Made by a program: the position numbers and the translations under genes
The notes under the pieces: generated by a model
Told to the model about the DNA's origin: nothing
Database searches by the model: none
What the model saw: only the letters and a program-made list of their open reading frames with translations
Assembly: GCA_036571765.1 (NCBI GenBank)
Contig: BROE01000006.1
Location: 15,422,868 to 15,486,867, forward strand
Length of the DNA: 64,000 nt
Direction: 5' to 3'
Source of the DNA: Plecoglossus altivelis
Lineage: Eukaryota > Chordata > Actinopteri > Osmeriformes > Plecoglossidae
Shown: piece after piece, positions 10,661 through 24,669 of the stretch
How positions within the stretch are numbered: the first letter of the stretch is position 1
Layout: each line of letters opens with the position of its first letter

Positions 10661-12289
10661 CGTTTCAACATTGTTTCTTCATACAGTTCTAAGACTTTAC
10701 TGTATTAGTGTGACTAATTTACTTCATCGTTTGGTATACAGTACATTGTTGTTCATAAGAGTTCCAGTGCAAAAATAAAGCCAAGGTCACATCAACAAAT
10801 AAACAAGATTAAGATGTCTTAATTTCTATTAAATGCACAAATCAGAAGATTAAAAGAAATTATATAATTTGTAAATATTTATCTATATATAAATTGATCT
10901 TGTTATCAGCAAGGGTGGGAAAAGTTTTTTTCTTTCAACACATATCGCAGTTAGAATGGTGAGACTGTCTGGTCCCCCATTCAGTCATCTTCATTCAAAT
11001 TTTCCCATTACCAACACATATCCTTCCCAAATTCAGTCTCCCTTCCAAAACATCCTCCTCAAATCACCCTCCACCAGAACACACACACACACAAACATGT
11101 TGTCATTGGCAACATTCCATACCTGACACACACCCGACTATCATCAACCTTCTGGATCCTTCTTAAACACCTACAGCTCCTGTACATCCCCCTCTTCATC
11201 AACATGGTCACCGTCATCATCCTCTTCGTCTTCTGAAGGGCTCCTGGTCTCTGACCAGACTTAACAGTTCTTTCTCTATGAATTACCGCTCCAATCACCT
11301 ATCAGCTAACTACAAAAAGCTCAACAGCATAGAATCCGGAAGATGTATTCAGCTAAATTTAAGTCACAGAAAGTCCGAGTGAGTGAACACACGAGGAGTC
11401 ATGCTAATCGAAGCGGAGTCTTTACCAAGAAGTACCAAACTGTTGCTGATGCCTACAACCTAGAGGCTTTTATAACTGCAATACCCTAGCCCCACATTGT
11501 CAAGTCTTCAATTGTTTGTTGCAAAATGTTTTTGTTTTGCTGTTTACAACATGCTTACAGACCAGCTGCAATATTCCTGTCAAGAAAAACGAGCAGGTAT
11601 AACTGTTCAAATACCATCTAGATCAAAAGATACGTGGCCACAATACTAGCCATAAAAGGAAAACAAAGGAGAGAACAGAATTAAATAACTAAAAAAAGCA
11701 CAAAAAAAAGAAACATGAATTTCAGAGTATGAGAACAGGACCAGGAATCAGTTGTCCATCATTCTGCCACATCCGAGTTAAGCAGAACCTGCAGACCCTA
11801 TAAACCTCCAGGAGAACGAACACTTCAACGCAGGTATGCAAGCATCGGTGTTTGCAGCCTGACGTCTGATTCCATCGCTGTTGATCCATGTGACGTCACT
11901 TTTTAGTTCAGAGTAAAGAAGGAGCGGGTAGAAGCATCTAGAACGTGTGTGTTCACATCGAGTGCAGAGGACGGGCTTAATGCTCACTTGACCAAGCCAC
12001 TTCCTGCATACACACGTACACACACGTACGTACACCAGCCCACGTATAAAACATCTATAAAACAGTGCAAATAATACCAGTATGTACATCAGATGCCATC
12101 CAAACCCCCAAACAGCTTAGAGTCAGCCCAGAGTCAGCTGTCTCTCTGAACGTGTTATTAAGAATGTTGGGACAGATGGAGAAAGAGGTCTATCTACAGA
12201 GTCTACAGACTGCCCATCCAAATGGTATTTATAGAGAAGAATGCTCTACTGTGCTCTACTGTATGAACGTCTACCAGTGATACAAACCA

Positions 12290-12600
12290 GCCACTCTCTC
12301 TATAACTAATCTGAACTTGTCTGAACTACACTTCCCCCGTCACTATAATTGATCTGAAGTTGTTTCAACTAGTCGGAACTTATCTCTTTATAAATAATCT
12401 GAAATGTCAACTAGTCAGAACCAGTATATCCCAATAGCTAATCTAAACCGTTCTCAACCAGTGTGAACTAGTTTTGCTCTATAGATATTCTGAACGGGTT
12501 TTAATAAGTCTGATATCTCTATACCAAATATAAACTTGTCTCAACTAGTTTGAGCTGGTCTTTCTATAGCTAGTTTGAACGGCTCCCTCTATTGAAGTTG
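12290..12600. repeat. Decayed tandem array, ~50-60 bp unit
   Basis: Recurring elements CTATAACTAATCTGAAC, TGTCTCAACTAGTCTGAAC and CTCTATA repeat with substitutions across about 300 bases, inside the inferred 3'UTR. Confidence 0.7.
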
Positions 12601-13138
12601 TAATTGCAATCTGAACAGATTCCAGTTATGAACAGGTGCGCTACAAAATGGCCGACTGTCTCTTCTTCCAAAGCGAGGACTCTGTATCTACCTCCCTGAG
12701 GTATACATCATTACACAGCCTTGGTAAAGCAATAATACTGAATGGTAGTCAATGTCTCCAAATTCCATAAACATGATTATAATAAAGAGCAACAACTATG
12801 TGACCATATAGTGATCCACAGATCAAAAATCAACAAGTAGATACATTTTGTACATAAACATGAGTTGTGCTTTCAAGTCCCTGTGGTGTGACATAAGACA
12901 GGGGAATAATGTGTTGGAGTGTAATGCGTTTGAAAGGACTACTTCTCCCCGTGTCTTGGATCCGGAATGTTCCCTGTGCCAGACCAGACTAGTGGAACAA
13001 GGAGCTATCAGATAAACACCACCCGGTCACCCAGACAAGCTGAGTTTAAACCGACAAATGTAGCTGAGACTCTCCAGTTGATCAGGACGGGTCGGACGGA
13101 CAAGAGTTCAGGATCAGACACGACGAGCGGAGCAGGCA

Positions 13139-13222
13139 TCACCAGTTGAAGAGGGAGTTCTGTCCGAGGGTCATGAAGTAGATCTGGCTGCTTCCGCCAG
13201 ATTGAACCGACGCGAAAAACAC
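13139..13222 (-). CDS. nrk: Kinase exon 32 (C-terminus, stop)
   Basis: [20 protein letters not shown], then QNSLFNW and TGA (13139-13141). The C-terminal W is shared with MAP4K4, TNIK and MINK1 but not with mammalian NRK. Confidence 0.97.
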   Translation of the reverse strand: MFFASVQSGGSSQIYFMTLGQNSLFNW

Positions 13223-15685
13223 CTTCGGAGAACGAGGGAGAGAGAGAGAGACAACGTCAGCACGTTCACCCCAAACCAATCGAAGACGCGCCACTACGAC
13301 CGGCATTACCTTGTCGTTCCTCTCGCACAAGAACTTGAGTTTCTGAGCCTTCTTGTGCATGAAGACGCCCTCCAGGTTCCCTGTGTCAGCAGAGCGCAGC
13401 TCGATGGCCTTGTCCCCCCAGCCCATCACCTGGTTCGACTGCAGGTAGGCTGCAGGGAAAAGGAGAGAGGGAGAGAGAGAGAGGGAGAGAGGGAGGGAGA
13501 GAGAGAGGGAAGGAAAGAAGAGAGGGGGCGAGAAGTGTTGAGAGAAGGAGCAAGGGCGCAGACAAGGAAGAGAGCAAGGGTAAAGGTAAGCGATGGAGCG
13601 AATGACAGGAGAGAGAGAGATAATAGGGAGGTAGAGAAGGGGAGAGGGTTAGGGGCAAAGAGGCCACAGTTCAATTCAATTCAGCGTTATCATCTTCTAC
13701 AGTCTCTACAAGCACATTGCCGAAGCTAGAGGAGCAACGAAAGACAACCACACATCAACAGTACCAGTCAGAAGTAACATAAGGAACGACAGCTAGAACA
13801 ACAGTTCTGCCTCTCCTACAGAACTTCAGCAAGGAAACCAGCTCATCTGTGTGTATAAATCACTACATGCAGTCATGTATGCGGGAGAAAGTGATGGGAG
13901 TGATGGCACCCCCCCCCCATTCCCACGAGTTTTGACTGGCCCCCATGCCCCTTTCACTAGCCCCCTCAGGGGCGGGGCAGTGCAGGGCTGGTGCCTGGGC
14001 GTGACCAGAGCGCAGTCTGCGGTCGGTCCGTCGGAGCCTGCGGCCACAACAAGGAGCTGACAGAAACAGTCCTGCTCTGAGGCAGCGTGGGAGAGCCGCT
14101 AGCACTGACTCACCACCAGTTACCTCAAATATCGTGCAGAGGTGGACCGTTGCTCTCTCACTCTCGACTTCTCTTTCTCTCTCTCTCCCACTCCTCTCAC
14201 CTACCTCTCTCTCTCTCGCTCCTCTTACCTTCCTCTCTCTTTTCCCCCTCTGTCTCTCTCTCCTTCCTCTCTTTCCCCTTTGTCTCTCTCTCTTTTTCCC
14301 CTCTGTCTCTCTTTCCTTCCTCTCTCTTTCCCCTTTGTCTCTCTCTCTTTTTCCCCTCTCTCTCTTTCCTTCCTCTATCTTTCCCCTCTCTGTCTCTCCA
14401 TCTCTTTCCTCTCTGTCTCTCTCCTTCCTCTCTCTCTTGCCCATCTCTGTCCCCCTCTCCTTCCGCTCTGTCTCTCTTCCTCTCCGACTCTCTCCTACCT
14501 CTCTTTCTCTCTCTCTCTCTCATCAACACCTACCGTGAACTTTCGCAGGTGTGACGTGTATCAGTGCCTTAACTATCCTTGCCTGTGTGCGTGTTTGTGT
14601 ACAGCTCGTGTCAAGCTGTGCGTGCATGGAGCTTGCGTACAATTGATGTTGTATGTACTTGCTTGCTATGTTAACTATAGTTGGTGCGCAACTTGTGTGC
14701 GTGCGCAGTTTGTGCATGTGTAGGTGTGTGCGTGTGACTTACCAACAGAGGCGGGCATCTCTCCCCATTGCAGCACAGTTTCCTTGGTGATGCGTCCGTA
14801 CATGTCGATGAACACGCCCTCGTCCTCATAACATACCAGCACCTCTGTGCCTCTGCTGCTAGGGAGGATGATGATGGCATGGGGTCGGATTACACCCTGG
14901 ATCTGACACACACACACATGCACTCAATTCAGAATCAGTCCATGTGACTCAGTTGTTAGCCTAAGTATAAAAATCGACTCCATAAAACGCAAAGCTCAGT
15001 GTCTCCCTTGGAACGCATTTTTGCACTGATACAACAGAGCAGGCAACAGCCTCCTTTAACACAACTGTTGCACCTCTGCCCCTCCCTTTGAACCCCACCC
15101 CCACATCACCACCACACACACCTACAAGTGCCACTTGCGCCTGGTCATCTTTCTAGGGTGATAGGCCAATTAAACAACTACCAAATGATACACAAGTTCC
15201 ACACATCAATGACATTGCGTTACAATTACAGTTTTATAACTATGCTAGCACAACAAGAAAAGTTTATGCTTCTTTGTATTCATTAGCGCTCTAAGTCATT
15301 CTCTATTCTACATTCTCCAGCTGCCCCAGCCTCTGCCCCAGCCTTAGTCTTCAGCCTCAATGCTCCATCTTCAGCCTCAGCCTAAGGTCTCAGCCTTCAG
15401 CCTCAACACCCAGCCTCAACCCCCCAGCTCCAGCCTCAGCCTCCAGCATCAGGTCTCCAGCCGCCTCATATCTCCAGCCTCAGCGCCATACTTGCCGGAG
15501 AGGAACCGTGTGTCCCTGGAGGCCATGGAGGGGCGTGCTGTGGCCCCTGTGCCCAGCTGGCATCCTCCAGGGCCACCACTATCCTGAGCATGAGCACGGG
15601 CATCCACAGACGCAAAGCGATCTTAATCCTCTGGCGAGGGAGACGCATCATCTCATTCTTTAATGCTGCCACGGCAACAGGCACC

Positions 15686-15746
<61 letters not shown>

Positions 15747-17552
15747 GAAGAGAGAGAGAGATGGGAAGAGAGAGAGTGGTAGTGTGAGGGAACAGAGACA
15801 GAGAGAGAGAAAGAGCAAGCAAGAGATGAAGACAGATAGTGCAGAGAGGGAAAAAAAAGAAATTGTGGGTCTGTGTGGGTGTTTTGCGTGTCGTGTGTGC
15901 GTGCGTGCGTATGAAGTCAAGGAGCGACCAGATGAGTGGTGTGCCGGCGAGAGTGAGCAGCGAGAGCAGAGTGAGGATGGGAGGATGGATGGAGAGAAGC
16001 GGTAAGGCACCAGTGTCTCTGCCTATTGCTGATGTTCTCTAAATATACCAGAGTTATCAGAAAAAACCTGGTACAATGGGTCACCCAGCCTCTCTGGGCT
16101 GGGCTGAGGAGAACTGGGGTGTGTGTATATATATATATATATATAGGGAGAGCGAGAGACATCTATTTACTGGAAACTAGAATACAGAGAGAGGACAGGA
16201 GAGGAGGAGACTAGAAAAGGAGAGAGAGAGGGGTGGGGGTGGGAGTAAGAGAGTGAGAAAGGGATGGAGAGAGAACAGAAGGCGAGGAGGAAAGAAAAAG
16301 TGTGAGTGCGCGCATGTGTGTGAGAAAGAGAGAGAGAGAGGAGAGCAGTGGCAGCCAGCGTATGTGGGCCATCTAAAGTGTGTGCGTGTGTGTGTGTGTG
16401 GGGGGGGGGCACACAGTGTCCCATTGGGACATGGCCCACAGAGACTGGGAAAGATAAGTTTAAGTGTGCGTTTGTGTGTTCTCGTGTGTGTGCGTGTGCT
16501 TTCGTGTACATCAATACATTATTTTTTGAAGCTCAGGGAAGCTGTTTTTTTTTCCAGCTAGGCGTACCCTCTGCAGTGTGCGCGCTGTCCCAGCCTCAGT
16601 GGTGTGTGTGTGTGTGTGTGGGTGTGTGTGAGTGGGCTCATCGTCAGAAGCTAGTGCAAGCCCTGGTGAATCGACGGAACTCAGAACACCCAGATGGACT
16701 GCTGCAGGACTGCCAGTCAATCACAGACCAAGGCCCACACACCGCCAACGACAGGGAGACCAAGAGAGATGCCAGTATCACAGAGGGAGAGATCAGCGTC
16801 ACAAATACACCAGTAGCCACAGATACACAGACACCAGAGAGGGAAAGCGAGAGAGGCTGATATAAAAAAAACGTCCAGTAATCACAGATAGATAACCGAC
16901 AGAGAGCGAGAGAGAGAGCGAAAGAGAGAGAGAGAGGCGTCTGCGAGCCCAAGCTGCTGTCAGCTGCACCCACGTACAGACGCCGAGATAGCAGCGATCT
17001 CACCCTCCGTGAGGCTGGCCTGATCATGCAGGAGAGGTGGGTGGGTGATGAGGGGGAAAGGAAGGAAGGAAGACAACCAGGGAGGCGACGGAGGAAGGAG
17101 AAAGGGATCTCTGAACGGTGCCATAGATGGGAGCCAGCGGGAAGACAGGAGGATGGATGCATGGATCAATTGACAGGTGAACGGTTCGACGGACGGAAGA
17201 CGAACGACTTACAGGGAGGATGGACCACTGTTGGAATAGACAGATGGATGGAGTATGGAAGGAAGGATGTACTTAATGGTTACATGAACGGTCGACTAGA
17301 CAGATCATGCATGAATAGAGGGACAGATGGAACCGTGGATGGATAGAACATACATGGACGACTAGAGGGAGGGCGGTAGGGAGGGAGCGTGTCTCCTTAC
17401 ATGTGTTGGTAAGTAGAGGTCGTAGGGTGTTCCTGAGTCCACATCGATGGCATGGAAGCCATACAGCGAGCCATAGATGACCTTTAACCTCTGCCCCTCC
17501 TCCACGGTCAGGTCCACCGACAAGGGCTTCTGTGGAAGGGAGCCGAACGACT

Positions 17553-17583
<31 letters not shown>

Positions 17584-20500
17584 TACACAATTAAACAGCT
17601 GCACGCACACAACGCTTATTTAAGAGCGAACAAAGTATGGAGTTCCTGGACATCCCTATCTATTGGCGGGTAAAGAAATGATCAACCAATGACCTGCTAT
17701 GCCTTCTCGTGATATCAAATCCCATCTTGTTCGTTAGCTGTGGTTGTAGCCTTTGCAATATTTGCAACATCCAGGGCTTCCCGCAAACCCACCAATGCTA
17801 AGCCCCAACCCTTAACCCACATAGTAGACAGGGAAGAGGAACTGAGGAGAACGGCCATCTCCCAGAGACCTCAGAGAGACGTTGGCGATGTGGTTACTGT
17901 CTCCTGGCGAGAGGAGATGTAGAGCAGGACACTCAGGAGAGGAGAGAACTGGGACAGAGAAGGAGGGAGGGTTTGGGGTGACCTTGATTTCAGTGTACCA
18001 TTCAAGTGCCCTGGATAGATGACGAAAAGAGAACATGTCAAGGGAGAGAGAGAGACACAGAGAGAAAGAGAGAGAGACAAAGAAAGTTGAAGATAGAGAA
18101 AAAGAGAGGGCGTGGCAGGAAGCGAGGGAGAGAGAGACCCTGGGTGGGATGTTAAGCTGTGCTTGATAGTATACGTGTGCTCTCGGGCGTTCGTTCGCTG
18201 CTCTACCTTGAAGGCCATGAACTTGTGGTAAGGTTTGGGCGCCCAGGCATACACCTCCACAGCGTTCTTCAGGGCGATCACCAGGAACTTGATCTTCTCG
18301 TAACGAACTGTTGACACACACAACAAGTCAATTAGTTCCTCCTCTAACCCTTGACTTGAACCAGTCAATTATCACCAACCATCTTCCTAGGCACGCTCTA
18401 GATGGCTATTGGCATATGTAATATCTAGCATCTGCCATTAAAATACATTTTGTTCACTTTAGTTTTAGGAATTTCAAACACACACAAAAAAGGTGGATTT
18501 CAAGAGTTTCTAAAACGCTTTCAAAGTCATTCAACATCTGTCTACATAAAGGAAGACAGTTTCAAAACAGTACGTATGACACCATAGGAATGGTCCTTAT
18601 TTCGCCAGATGAACCAATAGCTACTGTTGCACGAAGCTCTTGTGCAAAGCTGCCGCAGCTGCGTCTGTCGCAATCAACCAGGACCTCCAACTACCCCCGA
18701 CAATGCAACCGCTGATCCAGGAAGGAGAAGTTTTGCTGTGAGGTCACTTCCTTCCTGAGATGACCGTGTTCTCACCCCCTTTTGTCAGAGGAAAGCCACA
18801 CAGGAACCAGCTTGGGTCTGCCGCAGTCAGCACTTTTAAAGCACCAATACATCCACACGCACACATGCACCCACTCTCTCACACACTCTCTGACCGATGA
18901 CCTACTTTCACCAAATTTGGCTAGGATGAATAAGTAGTGTTCTTCCAGCTAGGACGCTTGCTAGTATGCACTTACCGACTTTGTAGTGCACACAGCCCTC
19001 TAGGTCTCCTACCGACGTCCAGCCCTGCCTCTTCTCCACCTCTGGCTCGTTCCTCAAGATCTTGTTCCTCAGCCAGGACAGGTAGTACAGACGCAGCTTG
19101 TTCTTCTTGCCTGTACCAACACATAGAACCCCTTTACATGGCTGTGTGTGTGTGTGTGACAGTCAGGTAAAGCAGTGAAGACAAAATCATGGAGCTATTG
19201 TTCCTTTACCAGGACATATACAAGTTTCATATACAGGGCCATTCTGTATAGAAATATAGATGTGTGTGTGTGTCTCATCCACAACAGGTAAGTGCAGCTT
19301 GTTCTGATCTGGAGGAGAAGGAGCACGCAGGTGTTGTGTCTGCATGTGTCTGTGTCTGCATGTGTCTGTGTCTGCGTGTGTGTGTGTCTGCGTGTGTCTG
19401 TGTGTGCATGTGTCTGTGTCTGCATGTGTCTGTGTGTGTGTGTGTCTGCATGTGTCTGTGTCTGTATGTGTCTATGTCTGCATGTGTCTGTGTGTCTGTA
19501 TCTGTGCATCTGTGTCTGCAAGTGTCTATGTCTGCATGTGTCTATGTCTGCATGTGTGTGGACCTGAGATGGTGATGAGGACGTTCAGACCCTCCAGGAC
19601 ATCCATCTGCTGGAAGCGGCGTCTGCTGATGAGCGAGTAGACCTTCCCCTGACCACTGCGGTCCAGCAACCAAAGACCATTCTCAGTTCCCACTAACAGG
19701 TTCACGCCTGAGGTACAACACACACACACACACACACACACATACACACACACACAGGTTACTATTAACGCTTCTCACCTCTAGGGTCAAACCCTTTTTA
19801 ATGCATGTAGCATTTACTTATTTATTTAAATATTAAAACATCGGGGAATGTTAAAGGCACAAAAACTTCCATCTCTCAGTAAATCACTGCACATCCACCG
19901 CAGAACAGTTTGAGCCCTGTAAATTTTATTCTGTTGTTCCTGCGTTGAGATGTTTTATGGAGATGTTATTCTGTGCACTGTTGGTGCTTCTGTCTGGTAA
20001 ATGGGGCATGCACATTCGAAACAGTGGTCAAGCTTTTGCAACACAGCTTTTGTACCAACAGGGGGCAGTGTAATCTTTAATAAGGCACCAGCTACAGAGA
20101 TTTCATCAAGACATTCTTCCAGGGGAGAAACGCCTACTCATCATGGACGCAGAGTGAAACAGGAACCCTCACTTTCCACACACACACACACGCATGCACA
20201 CGCACACCTACCCCAGAGTCCAGCACACAGGATCTCAGCGGTGAACTTCTTCTTGTACTTGCGTATCTCTGGCGTGTCGCTCTGGGGGCGGATGTTGGTG
20301 GGGTTTACGTTTACCACCGAGCCCTTCCTGTGGTTCTCCCTCCTCATTGGCTCAGGCTTGCTGCTGGCTGGAAGGGGGCGGAGCAGACACGGGGATGACC
20401 GATCAAACCCTCACTCGTGCCCTGGAGAATATGTGTGTGTGTGTAGATACGTGTGAATGTGTGTGAGGATACGTGTGTGTGTCCTCACTGGGACTGTGTG

Positions 20501-23500
20501 CTGTGGGGCTCTGTGGGGGGGAGGTCTTCAGCAGCCGGGGGTCGATGAAGGTGGTGAATGAGGAAGAGGAGGAGGCGCTCTTGCCTGGAGGGCTGGAGAT
20601 GGACATCTACACCGACCACACCAACAAGAACAACAACAACATCAGACTTCGAACCTGCAGTCTCACGGTCAGAGCCAGGAGAGGCTCTGGACCAGAAACA
20701 CTGATAGAGGCTCCCCTCTAGTGGACAAAACAAGCCTCTACAGAGGCACCCAGTCCCCCACCTGGTCTGAGAAGGGCCCCCGTCCGCAGGGAGACTGGGG
20801 CGGAAGGAGAGCCTCGTGGGTGGGGCTCTTCTGCAGCAGGTCTGGGAGGACGTAGTTTTGGTCCGAGTCTAAAGCTGCATGCCTCTGTGAGGGCCCGCTC
20901 CGGGGCCCTGACGCAACCTGCTAGGGGACAAACACACGCAGACACAGGGACACACACACACACACACAAAGGAACACACACACACACACAAAGGGACACA
21001 CACACACACACACACACAGGGACCCACACACACAAACGGATACAAACACACACACACAGACACACGCACAGCAATGTACCATGGTTAGACAGAAGAACGC
21101 ATTGGCAGTGGCAGCATATGCCGGGTTATTACCCCATATGAGACATCTGGCCATTCATTGTCACAATATCACTGAGTGGGAGGTGTGTGTGTGTGAGAGA
21201 GTGCAGATATATGTGGGTGGGTGAGTATAATGTTTGAGAGCAGGATGTGTGTTTTCGTGTCTGAGTGTGTTTGTGTGTGCCTATGTGAGCGTGTGTGTGT
21301 CCAAGATGCCAGAGGAGGGACAACAATGCTGTCAGAAGTCATTGTTTGGGGTTCCATGACAACCAAAGGGAAGTAGAAGACGTGTGTATGTGCACACGTG
21401 TGTAGATGTGTATTGTGGATAAAGTTGATGTGTTTCTGTGTTTGGCTGACAGCAGAACAACGAGACTGACAACACATCAACTCTGTAAACGGGAGAGGAT
21501 GTGTGTGTCCTTTCCAACGTGCATATCTCGGGCTGTGGTCGGTGTGATACACTGCTTTGTGAGTGTGTGTGTGTGTGTGTCTACCTGCATGAGGTTGAGG
21601 TTCTGGTGAGGTTGTAGGACAATGCCGTCTAGAATCCCTCTGAAGAAGCGACCCTCCCCATTGGTCGTCATGGATCTGAGGCACAGAGAGATGACCATGA
21701 TGGAACAGAGAATGATGATGATGATAGTGGAAACGATGGTGATGATGATGGTAATGATAACGGTGATGACGGAAATGATCATGATGATGATGATGATGGG
21801 AGTGATAATGGTAATAATGCTGGTAGCGATAATAATGATGGTACTGAAGGTGGTAGTGGTGCTGATGGCTATCATAATGGCAGTGATAACATGCTGCTGC
21901 TGCTGCTGCAAGTAATGAGGAAGGCGGGTTAATGATGGTAATGATGATCAGGACTGAACCTTTTCTTGTCTTCGTCATCGCTGCTGCCGACCTCGTCACT
22001 GGATGAGGAGTACTCTGCTGCTTTAGCCAGCGGGCCCAGCCCAGCCTTCAGTCCAGTAAGCAAGCCCTACACGCACACACACGTGCACACACACGTGCAC
22101 ACACACACACACGCACACGCACATGCAAACACAATTAAATATCGACTTACACTGATTTACAACTCTGCAGTAGAAGCTGGGATGTAACCCTGCCACCGTG
22201 AAAATAACAGAGTGTGGAGATGGGCAAGGGACTGGAATGTAACTGTTATACAACAGCGCTGTGCTCCTCTGCTCTACTCTGATAGGCGCTCTTTTACTCT
22301 GGTCTTACTGGGAGGAAGTCACCGGAACATTTTCCCTACCAGTTTCCTGCTCCACATTGGAACGAGAGGAACGCTAACTAGGATCATGCCTTCAATCCCA
22401 TTCTCCTGACCTCCAGCCATAACGACGGTCTCCAAGGATGTTGGCGAAGCGTTAACAAGGCAGAATGCTTTGAGGCCCTTCTTAGACAGAACGTAGCTTC
22501 ATGAGTCCGTGCCAGAGTCATGCATGTCATCGAGTCTCCATGGTTACTAAGCAGGACATCCTAACATCAACAGCAACAGGCACGGCGACAACAGGAACCT
22601 TCCAGTGGTAAGGAACACCAGGTTCTGATTTGTGGAGTTCCTTTGATATAGCAGCGGTGGGGAGGGGAGGGGGGGGGCTCAGAGTGTTTTGGTGAGAAGG
22701 TGATGGGACAAAACCTTTTGTTCTGGCTTGTGTTGCATTAAGTGGGCACAGCTTACAAAAGCCAACGGCCCAAAAAACGAAGTTGGCACTTTTTAGGACA
22801 TTTTCTTTGACGTAGGCCTTTCAAGAACTTTCACAAGGCGCAGTAAAAGTCTGAGGTCATTGGGGAGAGTGTGTGCGTGTTGTGCATGCTTGTGTGTGTG
22901 TGTGTGACCTGGTGCTGAAGAGGCCGTCCAGGACTGTTGTCCTGAGTTCTCCTGTAGTGCTGGACTCGTCTCTGCAGCAGGGGGCTCTCCAGTCTCAGGT
23001 AACCTGCGGCCACACAAATGAGACACTTGGTACGTCTCACCCTCAGGAAGCCATACGACGAGCAAACATCTGGAAGGTTCTTTTCACCATTAGGAACTTG
23101 ACATATTTCTCTCTCTCACTCTCTCACTCTGTTAAGCTTGGATGCAAAACATGATATGGCTAGCATGTATTAAAAGGTCAATTTGGGCAAAACTCAATTC
23201 TGTCTCAGGAAACAGTGACACCTCGTTTCTATTTCCTCCAAACACCAAAGCAAGACAGACAGCACCTCAGGAGAGCTTTGTGCAAGGTCTACAAGACCTT
23301 GTCTTGTAACCACTGACCTTGGTGGCTTTGAACCGCACTTGAATCATTTAGATGCTCTGAACCCATCTTTCGTGCCACTACCACAATAGCGGCACTGCAT
23401 TGCAACTTGTGCGATTAAAAACAAAAGGTAGTCTGAGCTTCAAAGATAGTGTGTGATCCCTGACCTTGTTGTTTCTGGCTTACTTCCTGTGAGATCTCTG

Positions 23501-24612
23501 TGCTGTCAGATATCCGACTCTGCTGGTAAGAAACAGAAGCTGTCAGAGAGGCAGTCTCTGAGGCAGGCTTCGAAGAGGGAGTCCGTTGAGGAGCTCAGGC
23601 TGTAACGCACCTCCTCTCCTCCAGCCCTGCTCCTCTCCTTTCCCTCGCTCCTCCCCCCTCCCCAAGCCCTGCTACCTCCCTTTCTCCTCTCCACTTGTCC
23701 TCAACGCTTCCTCCTCCTCCCTCCCTCGCTCCTCTTCTCGCCTCTCCTCCTCTTTCTCCCTGCCTCCGATTTTCCTTCTCTCCCATCCTCCCTAGCCTCC
23801 CTACTGCTTCTCCAGCCCTCCCTCCTCTTCTCCCTGCCTCTCTCCTCCCCACCAGCCCCCCAACTCTCCTCCCTCTCTTGGCTTCTCCTCCCCTCTCCTT
23901 TCTTTTCAGTCTACCCATAAGTTGACCTGGGGCTGCCCACACCCATTCTACCGCACGCTCCACTTGCTAACCCACACGCCTTCACACACTCCCACACACG
24001 CACCCTAAACACAGCGCTGAAGCACACACAGCGCTTGAATACACACGCACACACCCTCTGCATGGATTTTAAAACACACCCAGTCCCACACAGACACACA
24101 AGAGAGCAAAGGCCATTGCTTCCCTCGCTACAGAGACTCCAAGACTCTCCGAGCAGTTTTCCTAAGAAAAGAAACCAAAAGCAGAACTTCTGTTTCACCA
24201 ACCCTGCAGAGACACGCTGGTCGGGTGAACAATTACAGGAACCTCCGGACCTGCCCAGCTTTCCCTTTGAACTGTCATGCCCACAGTCAATCTGACAGGG
24301 GGTTAGGTTCTCACCTAGTGACATGATGCTTTGATATCACCGCAAAGGGTGTGTTTCTGAGAGCTTACGCAGGTGTGCAGTGGATAAGTAAATAACCACA
24401 GGGTGTGTATTTCAGTTTGAGAACTGCAACTGTAGAGTCTCGTCTGCATGCGGCTACTGGGCGAAGGTTGTGGGTAAACGGAACGACTGGTGGTGATGGA
24501 GGACAGAGGGAGCGGAGAGAGTGTTAGCGGCAGGGGATACATACCTGACGGGGGGTGGCAGGTGGTGGTCGACCGCCCTCCTCTGTCCACTGGTGACTGA
24601 GGAACGCCACTG

Positions 24613-24669
<57 letters not shown>

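Larger units (their letters stand above)
10655..13138 (-). other. nrk: 3' UTR of the MAP4K4-type kinase gene
   Basis: No open coding continuation follows the stop at 13139. The stretch is A/T-rich near its far end and closes at the AATAAA at 10655-10660. It includes a decayed ~50-bp tandem array at about 12290-12600. The boundary is inferred from the poly(A) signal. Confidence 0.6.

Noticed and set aside
13863..14723. Long overlapping open frames on both strands
   Set aside because: The segment is a CT/GA low-complexity tract. The Ser/Leu/Pro and Arg/Glu/Lys translations are composition artefacts within a kinase intron.
21169..21999. 276-codon minus-strand open frame rich in His, Thr and Ile
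   Set aside because: It reads through the GAT-type repeat and CA tracts in the wrong frame for kinase exon 22, whose own frame is fixed by neighbouring phases.
23461..23520. Possible 39-base kinase exon ([13 protein letters not shown]) between TTTCTTACCAG and GTAAGC
   Set aside because: Splice sites look good, but its phase 0 end does not fit exon 20, which starts in phase 1. The chain without it is fully consistent.
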